From: MSPOR6 sp964652195
Lineage (GTDB): Bacteria > Poribacteria > WGA-4E > WGA-3G
Direction of reading: 5' to 3'
Assembly (NCBI GenBank): GCA_964652195.1
Contig: CAZZBB010000046.1
Location: 77,343 to 141,342, forward strand
DNA: 64,000 nucleotides
Positions 53,528 through 63,657 of the stretch are shown here, piece by piece. The notes beneath the pieces were generated by a model that was not told the origin of the DNA, ran no database searches, and was given only the letters and a program-made list of their open reading frames with translations. Every line of letters begins with the position of its first letter. The first letter of the stretch is position 1. The translations under genes were made by a program, and so were the position numbers.

Positions 53528-56509
53528 ATGAAACTATTAAGTTATTCGATATTATTATTAGTATTTTTAGCTCTCATTACAATAACTCTAAATGCAGCAG
53601 TAGACTGGAAAGCTTTAGATGTTGGAAATTTATCATCTGCTGTTTTTAACACAACTGTTGTCGGTTATCCGAGTAATCCCACAGCTAATCCTTCCGGATG
53701 GTGGCCCGCAGGTACAAACGATTCATACATTTTTGAGGGAGATATATGGATTGGCGCAAAAAAGAATGGAGAAGTAGGGGTTGCTGAAGCAGATGGTAGA
53801 CAAAGTGAAATATGGCCTACCGATGATGCCCCTGAGGTGGTTTCTGAAAAACCTGGAGTGACTTCAAAAGGAACACCTACCAATCAATCTATTTGGTTCA
53901 AATGTTCTGACACCAATCCTGAAGCAAATAAGGGATTAATACTCGGATTAGAGATTGAGGTTAATGGATTCCAATGGAGTTATGCTCCACTGTATGACTT
54001 CTTCATCCTTGAATATAATGTAAAGAACATAGGGGAAGACACCCTTGAAGATCTCTTTATGGCGTTTAGGTATGATGTTGATATTTCAAGTAATGAAACA
54101 GGGACTGCCAGTTATTCAGCAGATGACTTTGTGGCACTTGATCAGACTCCAGATAGTCTAAATCCAGATGACCATCCAAATCGATATCTATCCTACGGAT
54201 TCTCGAATGCTTCAGCACCTGGATATATTGGATTACGGGTTCTTGATGCCTACATTGGTGAAAACGCTGAAGATGAAACCGCTAAAATTCCTTTCACTGC
54301 TCATAAGAGAATTACAATTGATACCGATCCTTCTACAGATGCAGAGATGTATGCATTAATCAGTACACCTGGTGTTGAACCACTACCTGCCAACTATGAT
54401 GATCAACGTTTTATACAATCATACGGTCCAGTCGAATCTTTTGCACCAGGAGATACATTTAACGTCATCATCGCAGTAGCAATTGGTGAGGGTTTATCTG
54501 GATTGCAGGCTTCTTCAGATTGGGCACAGAAACTGTATGATGATGATTATATTGCACCAGCTCCACCACCATCTCCTCTTGTGACCGCATATCCAGCAGA
54601 TGGTCAGGTATCTCTCGTATGGGAAAGTACGGATCGCTGGGTGACAGACGGTGTTAATAAGAGGATAGAAGAATATATTGACCCAACCGATTCCGAAAAG
54701 ATTTTCGAAGGTTTTAGAGTTTATAGACGCGATACTTCTTACGATGAAAATACAGGTAAACCTGTCGAAGATTGGAAAATGTTGATGGAATTCGACAAAC
54801 CAAGTGCTACAGGGAATTTCTTTACAGTTTCTCACGTTGGGAAACTATCAGATGCAACCATTGAAAGTATGGGGGTTGAACCACATTTCGCTGATTTCTT
54901 TAAGAATGCCACATACGCTATAAAGTTTAATTCAGATACGGATTTTGAAATCATCAATACGACTCTATGGGAAGTCCTGGCATTTAACGAATCATTCCCT
55001 GCGGATGGTAGTGGGTATGTTATTGTAAAAGATCCAAATTCAGGTGAGCCTTTTCCTGATGGTACATATCGCTCTGGAGAACTTATTTATTTTGGTGGAC
55101 TCTATGTCAAAATAACTGATGGACCCTCAGGACCACCAGTTACAGGAGATATTTTTCGTGTTGTTTCTACTCCGTCAATCGCGTTAGGGGAAGACGCAGG
55201 CATAAAGAATTTCTATACTGATGAAGGTCTCATCAATGGAATTCAATACACTTATGCTGTCACCTCCTATGATACAGGTAATCCTAAAAAAGGATTGCCG
55301 TCAATGGAAAGTAGTCAGATTGAAACGATGGTTCATGTAGTTCCACGTTCACAACCTGCCGGGTATAGAGAACCAACAGTAAACGTAGAAATGCCCGATG
55401 CTGTGACTGTATCAATTGAACCAATGGTCTTAGCACCAAAAAAAGTAACTGGACATCAATACAAAATTGTTTGGTATGGGGCAAATCAAACTGGACCAGG
55501 GGCATACATAACAGGGCCTGGTTATCAACCACCCGCTTATGAGATAATTGATACTGTCACAAACCAGACTGTCGTTGAAAAACAAATCTTTGACTGGTAT
55601 GATGCTTCCCATTTTACTGCTTATGAAGCACTATCACCGATGTTTGATGGTATCATCTTAAAAATGAAAGGTGTTGATATAACTTACGACACTCCAGATG
55701 AAAACCCAATTAATGAGGTTAAACTTACTGCAGGTACAGTAACCGATTGGTCAGTAAAAATTGAATCACCAGGTGCAGGTGAAAATACTTGGCCAAACAT
55801 TTTCTGGGCTACATATTATCGTCCACATATATATACTATTACATTTATTGACGATACACATGTTAAAGTTGTTGATGAGGATATGGATGAAGAAATTGAA
55901 TTTAATGACCAACGCGCTGATGGCTATGCTATTCTAACAGGTTCTGGTTGGAGCGATGAATACATACCCGAAGATACACCTGGATTCTTTAGGATTTTCA
56001 TCCGTGGTGCGTATGTTTATATTTTTGATCCTAATGGAGAATTATCATCTGGAGATGTCTTCACTGTGGATATGGGAGGTATAAGCGCACCCCAAGATGG
56101 GGACGAACTTCTAATTTCAACCCAAGGTGAATCTCTTGATTCTGAGAATATCAAGGATGATCTTGATGATATTCGGGTGGTACCAAATCCGTATTTTGTC
56201 ACTAACAAAACTGTTACTGCTGAAGGAACTGATCAAGTTTTCTTCACGCATCTCCCACCACGATGTACTATCAGAGTATATACATTAGCAGGCGAATTAG
56301 TACGTGAAATCAAACATGAAAGTACAACACTCTTCAACCCAGATGAACGTTTAGCCCAAGGGGATAAGGGAGGTACAGCAAAATTCGATCTGCTTAACCG
56401 ATACAATCAAGCACTTGCAAGTGGTGTCTATATATTCCATGTTGAAGCGTTAGATGAAAGCAATGCAGTTATTGGAAATAAGGTAGGTCGTTTTGCAATT
56501 ATACGATAA
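53528..56509 (+). CDS. Large secreted protein with FlgD-like C-terminal domain
   Basis: 993 residues from ATG 53528 (GGAGGTG 9 bases upstream, then a signal peptide MKLLSYSILLLVFLALIT). The protein is acidic and beta-rich, with an extracellular look: repeated YDDD/DPDSG-type loops and fibronectin-like stretches around residues 345-420 and 560-610 (ITYAVTSYDTGNPKKG). The last 110 residues form a FlgD-like Ig domain (VVPNPYFVTN, RCTIRVYTLAGELVREI, ASGVYIFHVEA, GRFAIIR), a type often found at the end of surface-exported proteins. The next gene encodes a PorV-like outer-membrane protein, 36 bases away, which supports export to the surface. Function unknown. Confidence 0.75.
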   Translation: MKLLSYSILLLVFLALITITLNAAVDWKALDVGNLSSAVFNTTVVGYPSNPTANPSGWWPAGTNDSYIFEGDIWIGAKKNGEVGVAEADGRQSEIWPTDDAPEVVSEKPGVTSKGTPTNQSIWFKCSDTNPEANKGLILGLEIEVNGFQWSYAPLYDFFILEYNVKNIGEDTLEDLFMAFRYDVDISSNETGTASYSADDFVALDQTPDSLNPDDHPNRYLSYGFSNASAPGYIGLRVLDAYIGENAEDETAKIPFTAHKRITIDTDPSTDAEMYALISTPGVEPLPANYDDQRFIQSYGPVESFAPGDTFNVIIAVAIGEGLSGLQASSDWAQKLYDDDYIAPAPPPSPLVTAYPADGQVSLVWESTDRWVTDGVNKRIEEYIDPTDSEKIFEGFRVYRRDTSYDENTGKPVEDWKMLMEFDKPSATGNFFTVSHVGKLSDATIESMGVEPHFADFFKNATYAIKFNSDTDFEIINTTLWEVLAFNESFPADGSGYVIVKDPNSGEPFPDGTYRSGELIYFGGLYVKITDGPSGPPVTGDIFRVVSTPSIALGEDAGIKNFYTDEGLINGIQYTYAVTSYDTGNPKKGLPSMESSQIETMVHVVPRSQPAGYREPTVNVEMPDAVTVSIEPMVLAPKKVTGHQYKIVWYGANQTGPGAYITGPGYQPPAYEIIDTVTNQTVVEKQIFDWYDASHFTAYEALSPMFDGIILKMKGVDITYDTPDENPINEVKLTAGTVTDWSVKIESPGAGENTWPNIFWATYYRPHIYTITFIDDTHVKVVDEDMDEEIEFNDQRADGYAILTGSGWSDEYIPEDTPGFFRIFIRGAYVYIFDPNGELSSGDVFTVDMGGISAPQDGDELLISTQGESLDSENIKDDLDDIRVVPNPYFVTNKTVTAEGTDQVFFTHLPPRCTIRVYTLAGELVREIKHESTTLFNPDERLAQGDKGGTAKFDLLNRYNQALASGVYIFHVEALDESNAVIGNKVGRFAIIR

Positions 56510-56545
56510 TGTATTTTTTATAGCCAACGCGAATAGGAGTAATAC

Positions 56546-57688
56546 ATGCATAATTCTATTATCGGTAAACAGATAGAAGATTATCAAACTAACCAAAGAA
56601 AGATAGTTACCTTGATGAGATGCACTTTTACATTTTTACTTTTTATCATCTTTACCCTGTTTATCTTTTACAATGTTCCAAGTCATGCTACAACAAATGT
56701 AGGTACTGCAGGAGCACAGTTTTTGAAAATTGGACCAGGGGCAAGGGTTGATAGTCTTGGAGGGACGTTTGGTGCAATTGCCAATGATGTTACAACCATC
56801 TATTGGAACCCAGCTGGGTTAAGCCAACTTAAGAAGACCAGTTTTTCTGATACACATACCTTATGGATTGCGGATATTCAATATAATTATCTCGCTTTCG
56901 CCACCCCAATTGAGAATGTAGGCACACTTGGAGCAAGTGTTACATTTCTAAATGTTCCAGACATAGAAATTACTACCCTCGCAAAACCAGATGGTACAGG
57001 ACTCATGTATTCTGCTTGGGATTCCGCTGTTTCATTGGCATACTCCAGACAACTCTATGAAAAAGATTCTGGAGCGAAACTATCTTTTGGTATTAACACC
57101 AAATACATCCACCAGCAAATTCATAGAGAGAAAGCCACTGGAGTCGCATTAGATGTGGGTACATTGTATCATACTGGATGGCGAAGTCTAAGGATTGGTA
57201 TGTCATTTTCAAACTTCGGTCCAGAAATGAGTTTCAGTGGACCAGATCTTGAGACTGGTGTAGAAGAAGCAGGAGATGAACGAAATGCTGAATATCATCC
57301 CTTTCCAGATACATCCAATCCAGCACGAAAAGCAGAATTAAAAACTATTGAATATCCACTACCTTCTAATTTTAGACTTGGGGTTGCTTATGATCTTATA
57401 GATTCTGATGCTAATCTTCTTACAATCGCACTTGATGGAAACCATCCAAATGACAACAGTGAACGACTTAACTTTGGTATGGAATACTGGTATAAAAGGA
57501 TGGCAGCAATTCGTGCCGGTTACAAACTTCGATTGGGTCCAGATAGAGTTGATGATCAAGAAGGAATTACCCTCGGTTTAGGAATACACCTAAAATTCTC
57601 TGAAACTACGCTATCTCTTGATTACGCATTTGCTGATTTTGGTCATTTACAACAAGCACATAGAATTAGCTTAGGACTCAATTTCTAA
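56546..57688 (+). CDS. PorV/PorQ-family outer-membrane protein
   Basis: 380 residues. After an N-terminal extension of about 24 residues comes a hydrophobic export segment (25-48), then GTAGAQFLKIGPGARVDSLGGTFGAIANDVTTIYWNPAGLSQL, the hallmark of the PorV/PorQ (UPF0164) family. The rest is a beta-barrel ending in the strand ISLGLNF with terminal F. Members act as outer-membrane shuttles in type IX secretion, or as related barrels. The start at 56546 has AGGAG; an ATG at 56615 would shorten the extension but lacks a site. It pairs with the FlgD-like gene upstream. Confidence 0.87.
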   Translation: MHNSIIGKQIEDYQTNQRKIVTLMRCTFTFLLFIIFTLFIFYNVPSHATTNVGTAGAQFLKIGPGARVDSLGGTFGAIANDVTTIYWNPAGLSQLKKTSFSDTHTLWIADIQYNYLAFATPIENVGTLGASVTFLNVPDIEITTLAKPDGTGLMYSAWDSAVSLAYSRQLYEKDSGAKLSFGINTKYIHQQIHREKATGVALDVGTLYHTGWRSLRIGMSFSNFGPEMSFSGPDLETGVEEAGDERNAEYHPFPDTSNPARKAELKTIEYPLPSNFRLGVAYDLIDSDANLLTIALDGNHPNDNSERLNFGMEYWYKRMAAIRAGYKLRLGPDRVDDQEGITLGLGIHLKFSETTLSLDYAFADFGHLQQAHRISLGLNF

Positions 57689-57728
57689 CTTGTTTGGCAA
57701 ATAAGAGTTTTGGTAATATCTTATATAC

Positions 57729-57843
57729 TATAGTAAAGTGAATAATTAATGAGACATTTCAACGTTTACGAAGAACGTCTATCGTAGGGGCGAGGTCACC
57801 TCGCCCGTTGAAAAATGTTCCATTAATTCAAAAGTTTACTATT
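57729..57843. repeat. TATAGT-ended MITE, right copy of a direct pair
   Basis: 115 bases, same orientation and about 96% like the unit at 53319-53433. It begins 40 bases after the PorV-like gene stop and ends 29 bases before the sulfatase start, so it lies in the sulfatase promoter region. Confidence 0.87.
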
Positions 57844-57871
57844 ATCACTTCAATCTTATTATATTTCAAAT

Positions 57872-59278
57872 ATGAAATCCAAACCGAATATTGTCTACCT
57901 ACTTGCAGATCAAATACGTGCCTCTTCCCTACCCATATATGGTGAGGAACAAATTCAAACACCAAATATTGATCGACTTGCAGAAGAGGGCACAGTATTT
58001 TCAAATGCAATAGCAACTGCTCCTGTATGTACCCCATACAGATCTATGCTGCTGACAGGGAGACACCCACAGACAACTGGACACCTTATTAATTTTGTAA
58101 GGACAAGACATGATGAAATTGGTATTGGTGATGTCTTCAGTAGAAATGGATATAATACAGCCTGGATTGGAAAATGGCATCTTCACACTGGTTCATTTCC
58201 TGAAATTGGGGGTCGTGATTATGTACCTGAAGGACGTGATAGGCTTGGCTTTCAACATTGGAGAGGTTACAATTTTCATACCGATTATTTCAATGGCACA
58301 GTAAACCTGGATGATTGGCGTAATGAAAGATGGGAAGGTTATGAAACAGATGCATTAAATCAGTATGCATTCCAATTTATGGATCAGCAGAATGAGGATA
58401 CACCTTTTTGCATTTTTATTTCCCCACACCAAGCACATTCCACACCTTATGAATATGCACCTCAACAATACTATGATAGACTCCCATCAGACCTACATCT
58501 TCCAGAAAACGTACCCGATTCACAAAAAGAACAATCCTTAAAAGTATATCGACACTATCTGGCAATGACTTTAGCAGTAGATGATATGCTCGGTGATTTA
58601 ATGTCGTATCTTGAGATGACGGGTCGTGTTGATAATACACTCCTTATATTTGGATCAGATCACGGAACACAGGGCGGTGCACAAGGTATCAACTTCTGGG
58701 CAAAGAAGAAACCTTACGAGGAATCTATCAAAGTTCCACTCATTATGAGACTTCCAGGGGTATTTGAAGGAAACAGAATCTGTGATACACTTACATCACC
58801 TGTCGATCTGTTCCCGACACTTTGTGGTTTGTGTGGGATTCAACCCCCAAGAACTGTTGAAGGTTATGACCTATCTGCATCTTGGCGAGGTGAACCAAAT
58901 GCATCTGAACAAAACGCAATACTAACTATGAATTTTGGTGCGACTTATGATTATCTTGTTAATGGTGATGAATGGCGTGGAGTTCGTACAAAAACACACA
59001 GTTATGCACGATGGTTGGATGGGAAACGGATGTTATATAATTTAGAAGAAGATCCGATTCAAATGAATAATCTAATTGACAGTGCAGAAGCCGAACCGTT
59101 GGCGAATGAAATGGAGAATACTCTAACAGAATTGATGAAGGCTCGGAATGATAAACTGCAACCTGCCACCAATTATGCGGATTGGTATGATGCACAACGT
59201 AGAATCATTCGAAATGCCCACGGTCCTCTTGGTAATCCTGAAGATGAACCGGATTGGTCTCTATTGTCAAATCCTTAA
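57872..59278 (+). CDS. Cysteine-type sulfatase (S1 family), second copy
   Basis: 468 residues. Active-site C53-T-P-Y-R57 fits C-x-P-x-R. Other family features: NIVYLLADQIRASSL (metal-binding D13), GKWHLHTG, LLIFGSDHGTQGG, KKPYEESIKVPLIMR. No signal peptide, so it is likely cytoplasmic or exported by another route. It is not a close duplicate of the sulfatase at 2441 (different motif and C-terminal part), so the two probably have different substrates. Confidence 0.93.
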   Translation: MKSKPNIVYLLADQIRASSLPIYGEEQIQTPNIDRLAEEGTVFSNAIATAPVCTPYRSMLLTGRHPQTTGHLINFVRTRHDEIGIGDVFSRNGYNTAWIGKWHLHTGSFPEIGGRDYVPEGRDRLGFQHWRGYNFHTDYFNGTVNLDDWRNERWEGYETDALNQYAFQFMDQQNEDTPFCIFISPHQAHSTPYEYAPQQYYDRLPSDLHLPENVPDSQKEQSLKVYRHYLAMTLAVDDMLGDLMSYLEMTGRVDNTLLIFGSDHGTQGGAQGINFWAKKKPYEESIKVPLIMRLPGVFEGNRICDTLTSPVDLFPTLCGLCGIQPPRTVEGYDLSASWRGEPNASEQNAILTMNFGATYDYLVNGDEWRGVRTKTHSYARWLDGKRMLYNLEEDPIQMNNLIDSAEAEPLANEMENTLTELMKARNDKLQPATNYADWYDAQRRIIRNAHGPLGNPEDEPDWSLLSNP

Positions 59279-59813
59279 ATGCTATTTTAATCTGATTGTG
59301 ATTCAAGAGTGTATTCCATCTACAATCGAATTAAGTTGAATACATAATAACATATGTGATTCACGGAAAATTGGTAATGTTAAAATTATAAACCCTTATA
59401 GAATAAGGGCTCGCAAAAATGCTCCGTGAAGGTTTCCGTGAAAGTACAATCATCTCAGAGCAATAAATATTAACACATTTTACATTCACTTTATCCATAG
59501 ATCAAGCAAATATAAACTTTAGATTAATTGATCAAATACCAATTTTACTTAATTAGTTTGCATTAATAGCAGAGTTGTATCCCAATTATACCACACGCAA
59601 CCCTTCAATCAATCCCAAAGAAACCATCAAACTAAAAAAATAATGAAGAAAATAAAACGGTATACATCATATCTTTAAAACACATAATTAATTACAGTTA
59701 GGATAAATAAAAGTTATACTTGAAAAGAAAACCAACAAGAAAAATGTTAAAATATGATACTATCGACCAACATTTCTGTCTAATTTATGCCAGATACTTC
59801 TTGGAGGATTCTA
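59279..59813. other. AT-rich intergenic stretch
   Basis: About 530 bases without a credible gene. A short inverted repeat CCCTTAT-AGA-ATAAGGG lies at 59393-59409. No repeat family seen elsewhere in the window is present. Confidence 0.5.
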
Positions 59814-60068
59814 ATGAATACCTTAAGTTTATATATTAAATCTATTCTCCTTTTTATATGTTTGATCCTAAATCCATCAATTTATGCAGCAACAATAAAT
59901 ATCCCTGCTGATCAGCAAACAATTCAAGCTGCAATTGATATAGCAAAGAATGGCGATACTGTCTTGGTTGACGATGGTATTTACAAGGGTGATGGTAACG
60001 TAAACCTAAGTTTCAATGGCAAAGAGATTATCGTAAAATCTCAAAATGGAGCAGGTGATTTTATTTAA
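59814..60068 (+). pseudogene. Truncated pectate-lyase-like beta-helix protein
   Basis: 84 residues from ATG 59814, which has GGAGG 5 bases upstream and begins with a signal peptide ending in IYAA. The mature part (INIPADQQTIQAAIDIAKNGDTVLVDDGIYKG, then KEIIVKSQNGAG) is the first rung region of right-handed parallel beta-helix proteins, which usually have several hundred residues. Here the frame ends in TAA just after the first rungs, and the following 160 bases hold no continuation. It is either a decayed gene or a very short variant. Confidence 0.7.
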
Positions 60069-60172
60069 CATATATCCTATATGGTTAAGGTCATAGAGGT
60101 TGGTATATTCCGTAAGTACAGTATTCGAATCACTATATATTTACCATACATAAATTTCCAACAATTTTTGTG

Positions 60173-60202
60173 TTGACACTATTTTCCTATAAGGTGTATG
60201 AT
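60173..60202 (+). promoter_or_regulatory. Sigma-70-type promoter of gnd
   Basis: TTGACA (60173-60178) and TATGAT (60197-60202), preceded by TG at 60195-60196, with an 18-base spacer. The predicted transcript starts near 60209 and reaches the gnd start after about 27 bases. Confidence 0.75.
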
Positions 60203-60235
60203 ATGAAGACAATGTAAGCATAGGAGGATATAAGA

Positions 60236-61699
60236 TTGTCAGCAGATATTGGACTCATAGGATTAGCAGTTATGGGAGAAAACCTTGCTCTCAATATCGA
60301 AAGTAAAGGTTTCAAGGTTGCAGTCTTTAATAGAACAGTTTCTCGTGTTGATGCGTTCATTTCCGGTTCCGCAAAAGGAAAAAATATCACTGGGTCACAT
60401 TCCATTCCAGAATTCATTTCTAAATTAAAATCACCCAAAAAGATCATTTTGATGGTAAAAGCAGGAGAACCTGTTGACGCATTTATTGAGCTATTAGTTC
60501 CCCATCTATCAAAAGGTGACTTAATTATTGATGGTGGAAATTCAAACTTTAATGATACAACTCGTCGGAACGAAGAATTAGCACATCAAGATATACTGTA
60601 TATTGGAACGGGAATATCTGGCGGTGAAGAAGGGGCATTAAAAGGCCCAGCAATGATGCCGGGTGGTTCACAAGAAGCGTATGAACTTGTTGAACCTATT
60701 TTCACGAAGATTGCTGCGCAAGTTGAAGGTACACCTTGTTGTTCGTATATTGGACCTAATGGTGCAGGACATTATGTCAAAATGGTTCATAACGGTATTG
60801 AATATGGGGATATGCAACTGATTTGCGAAGCCTATTCCCTGATGAAAGATGTATTAGGGCTTAATCCTGAAGAGATGCATGAAGTCTTTAATGAATGGAA
60901 TCAAGGAGAGCTTGATTCTTATCTTATTGAGATCACCGCTGACATATTCACACAACTTGATGCTGAAGGTTTACCCTTTGTAGATGTTGTACTTGATCAA
61001 GCAGGACAAAAAGGCACTGGTAAATGGACAAGTATTTCTGCTTTAGATCTTGGTATTTCAGCACCTACTATAGCTGAAGCTGTTTTTGCAAGATGTATAT
61101 CTGCTATCAAAAGTGAACGAGTAGATGCAGCGAAAGTGATAAAGGGACCTGAACGTACATTTGATGGAGATCGTGAAGCAACGCTTCAAGCCATACATGA
61201 TGCATTATATGCTGCGAAGATTTGTTCTTATGCACAAGGTTTTGCACTCATGCGTGAAGCAAGCGCAGAATATGATTGGAATCTTGATCTTGGAAACATT
61301 GCCTTAGGATGGCGGGGTGGATGTATTATCCGTGCTAAATTCCTTTATAGAATTGCAGAAGCTTTTGACCGTAATCCTGATCTGTCAAACCTACTGCTTG
61401 ACTCCTATTTCCGTGGTGTTATTGAAACTGCACAACCATACTGGAGAAATGTAATCAGTACTGCGACACAATTAGGTGTTCCCGTACCAGCATTTAGTTC
61501 TGCATTAGCATATTTTGATAGTTACAGAAGCAGCAGACTATCCGCAAACCTAATTCAAGCGATGCGAGACTATTTTGGAGCACATACATACCATAAATTG
61601 GATAAGGATGGCAATATCGTTGTTGATGAAGCTGGTGAACCAAAGGTATTCCACACAGAATGGATGTTGGAGAATCGTCCAGAGGTAACAGTTGAATGA
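60236..61699 (+). CDS. gnd: 6-phosphogluconate dehydrogenase, decarboxylating
   Basis: 487 residues, full length. Oxidises and decarboxylates 6-phosphogluconate to ribulose 5-phosphate with NADP+ in the pentose phosphate pathway, cytoplasmic. N-terminal GLAVMGENLALNIESKGFKVAVFNRT, then IIDGGNSNFNDTTRR, GTGISGGEEGALKGPAMMPGG, GAGHYVKMVHNGIEYGDMQLI and the C-terminal PYWRNVISTATQLGVPVPAFSSALAYFDSYRS are all hallmark blocks, with the catalytic Lys in the VKMVHN segment. Start TTG 60236 behind GGAGG. Confidence 0.97.
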   Translation: MSADIGLIGLAVMGENLALNIESKGFKVAVFNRTVSRVDAFISGSAKGKNITGSHSIPEFISKLKSPKKIILMVKAGEPVDAFIELLVPHLSKGDLIIDGGNSNFNDTTRRNEELAHQDILYIGTGISGGEEGALKGPAMMPGGSQEAYELVEPIFTKIAAQVEGTPCCSYIGPNGAGHYVKMVHNGIEYGDMQLICEAYSLMKDVLGLNPEEMHEVFNEWNQGELDSYLIEITADIFTQLDAEGLPFVDVVLDQAGQKGTGKWTSISALDLGISAPTIAEAVFARCISAIKSERVDAAKVIKGPERTFDGDREATLQAIHDALYAAKICSYAQGFALMREASAEYDWNLDLGNIALGWRGGCIIRAKFLYRIAEAFDRNPDLSNLLLDSYFRGVIETAQPYWRNVISTATQLGVPVPAFSSALAYFDSYRSSRLSANLIQAMRDYFGAHTYHKLDKDGNIVVDEAGEPKVFHTEWMLENRPEVTVE

Positions 61700-61779
61700 T
61701 CTTCAAGTCTAATTCCAGATTTCGTATCATAGATTGACAACAGACTATTGTTCATAAGATATGCACTTAAGGAGAGAAT

Positions 61780-62673
61780 ATGGCGAATAGTCCACAACAA
61801 CCCCTTCATGATTTTGAACCACAGCACGAGTTCTTTGTTGGAATCGACTCAGACGGTTGTGTTTTCAATAGCATGGAGGTAAAACACAATGATTGTTTTA
61901 GTGTAAATGTTGTAAAACACTTCGGTTTAGCCTCTATCTCACGTCAGGTGCACCAGGCGTGGGATTTTGTTAATTTATATTCTATAATGCGCGGGACAAA
62001 CCGATTCAAGGCTGTCTTACTTGTCTTTGATTATTTACGTAATATGTCATTGGTTCAGAAGATGGGGATTGATGTTCCAGAATTAGCTTATCTCCGTGAA
62101 TGGACAGAAGTAGAAACAAAACTTGGTAATCCTGCTTTACAAGATGCAATTGATAGTGCATCTGGAGAAAAACATGATGAGCTAAACAAAGTCATGCAAT
62201 GGAGTCTTGATGTAAATGTGAGTGTTGGCGAGATTGTCTACAATTTACCTCCGTTTCCAGGCGTAAGAGAGGCATTACAACGACTTCAAGGAAAAGCAGA
62301 TGTAATTGTTGTTTCTGCTACACCAGATGAAGCATTACAACGTGAATGGGTAGAGCATGATATTGATCAGTATGTTGCTCTAATCGCAGGACAAGAGATG
62401 GGAACTAAGACTGAACATCTTACTATCACAACTGAAGGTAAGTATAGAAAAAATCGTGTATTAATGATCGGGGATTCACCTGGTGATTTAAAGGCAGCGC
62501 AGAGTGTAGATGCAATGTTTTTTCCTGTCAATCCTGGATCTGAAGATACATCATGGGCACATTTTCTGGATGAAGGAATAGATAGATTTTTTAGTGGACA
62601 ATATATTGGTAGATATGAAGAGGATTTGCTAACCCAATTTCAAGAATTACTCCCGGATACTCCTCCGTGGTAA
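61780..62673 (+). CDS. HAD-superfamily hydrolase
   Basis: 297 residues. The catalytic motif I is GIDSDGCVF with D23 and D25, motif II is VIVVSATP, motif IV is MIGDSPGDLKAA. A long cap of about 120 residues lies between motif I and the core strand PFPGVREALQRL, larger than in simple phosphoglycolate phosphatases. Probable phosphatase on a sugar or nucleotide phosphate. It starts 80 bases after gnd with AAGGAGAG upstream, so a role in phosphosugar balance is possible but not shown. Confidence 0.85.
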   Translation: MANSPQQPLHDFEPQHEFFVGIDSDGCVFNSMEVKHNDCFSVNVVKHFGLASISRQVHQAWDFVNLYSIMRGTNRFKAVLLVFDYLRNMSLVQKMGIDVPELAYLREWTEVETKLGNPALQDAIDSASGEKHDELNKVMQWSLDVNVSVGEIVYNLPPFPGVREALQRLQGKADVIVVSATPDEALQREWVEHDIDQYVALIAGQEMGTKTEHLTITTEGKYRKNRVLMIGDSPGDLKAAQSVDAMFFPVNPGSEDTSWAHFLDEGIDRFFSGQYIGRYEEDLLTQFQELLPDTPPW

Positions 62674-62709
62674 AATGTTATCGACGATTCCATTTTGAAA
62701 GGAAAATAC

Positions 62710-63657
62710 ATGAAGATATTATTACAACATAGAGTTGAAGGTGAACAACTTAAACGATTAGATGATATCATTGGTAATGACCATACCTACGTCATGTCAG
62801 GTTCACACGAGGAAATGGCTAAGGAAGGTAAAGACATAGATATTTTCTTCGGTTTTTGTAGTGAAGAGATTTTTCCACTATTTCCAAATATAAAATGGAT
62901 ACAAGCTTCGAGTGCAGGTATGGATAGACATATGTATCCTGCAATACGCGAAAGTGATGTAATTCTTACAAACGCTGCAGGTTTATATGCTACACATGTT
63001 GCCGACCAAGCATTTGCACTTCTACTTGGATTAGCTCGTGGTATTCACCAAACGGTACGAAATCAAGACCAACACAAATGGGGTGGTCTGGGTACACCGA
63101 TGATTGAGATTGATGGATTTAAGATGGGAATCGTTGGTTTGGGTGGTATTGGTATGGAAATGGTAAAACGTGCAAAAGGATTTGATATGCATGTAATTGC
63201 TGTAGATGCCTACCGGACAGAAAAACCTGATAATGTTGATGAACTGATGCCGATGGAAAAACTAAATGATCTCATGAGTCGAGTAGATGTTGTTATGATT
63301 GCTTGTCCATTGACAGAGGAAACACGTGGTTTGATTAATGCTGATAATCTATCTGTCATGAAACCATCCGCTTATTTTATTAACGTTGCTCGTGGTCCAA
63401 TTGTAAAGGAAGATGACCTAATTCAGATATTGAAAGATGGCAAAATTGCCGGAGCGGGGTTAGATGTCACGGAAGTTGAACCCTTAGATCCAAATAGTCC
63501 ACTATGGGATTTTCCGAATGTAATTATTTCGCCTCATTCTGCTGGTGGTTCTCAACATCGAATGAACCGTATAGCTTCTTTTTTCTTAGATAATTTAGAA
63601 CGATATCTAAATGGTGAAGAGTTGAAGAATATAGTTAATAAAGAACTTGGATTTTAA
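62710..63657 (+). CDS. D-isomer-specific 2-hydroxyacid dehydrogenase
   Basis: 315 residues from ATG 62710 with AAAGGAAAA upstream (an in-frame TTG at 62695 overlaps that site). NAD-binding motif GIVGLGGIGMEMVKRA (GxGxxG), then the catalytic set: R in INVARGPIVKE, E in DVTEVEPLDPNSPLW, H in VIISPHSAGGS. N-terminal substrate domain has SSAGMDR and TNAAGLYATHVADQAFALLLG. Likely acts on a glycerate- or glyoxylate-type acid; the exact substrate is unknown. Confidence 0.94.
   Translation: MKILLQHRVEGEQLKRLDDIIGNDHTYVMSGSHEEMAKEGKDIDIFFGFCSEEIFPLFPNIKWIQASSAGMDRHMYPAIRESDVILTNAAGLYATHVADQAFALLLGLARGIHQTVRNQDQHKWGGLGTPMIEIDGFKMGIVGLGGIGMEMVKRAKGFDMHVIAVDAYRTEKPDNVDELMPMEKLNDLMSRVDVVMIACPLTEETRGLINADNLSVMKPSAYFINVARGPIVKEDDLIQILKDGKIAGAGLDVTEVEPLDPNSPLWDFPNVIISPHSAGGSQHRMNRIASFFLDNLERYLNGEELKNIVNKELGF

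Noticed and set aside
53528..57688. Complete type IX secretion system
   Set aside because: Only a FlgD-like C-terminal domain and a PorV-like protein are present; no PorU, SprA, GldKLMN or PorT-type gene is in the window.
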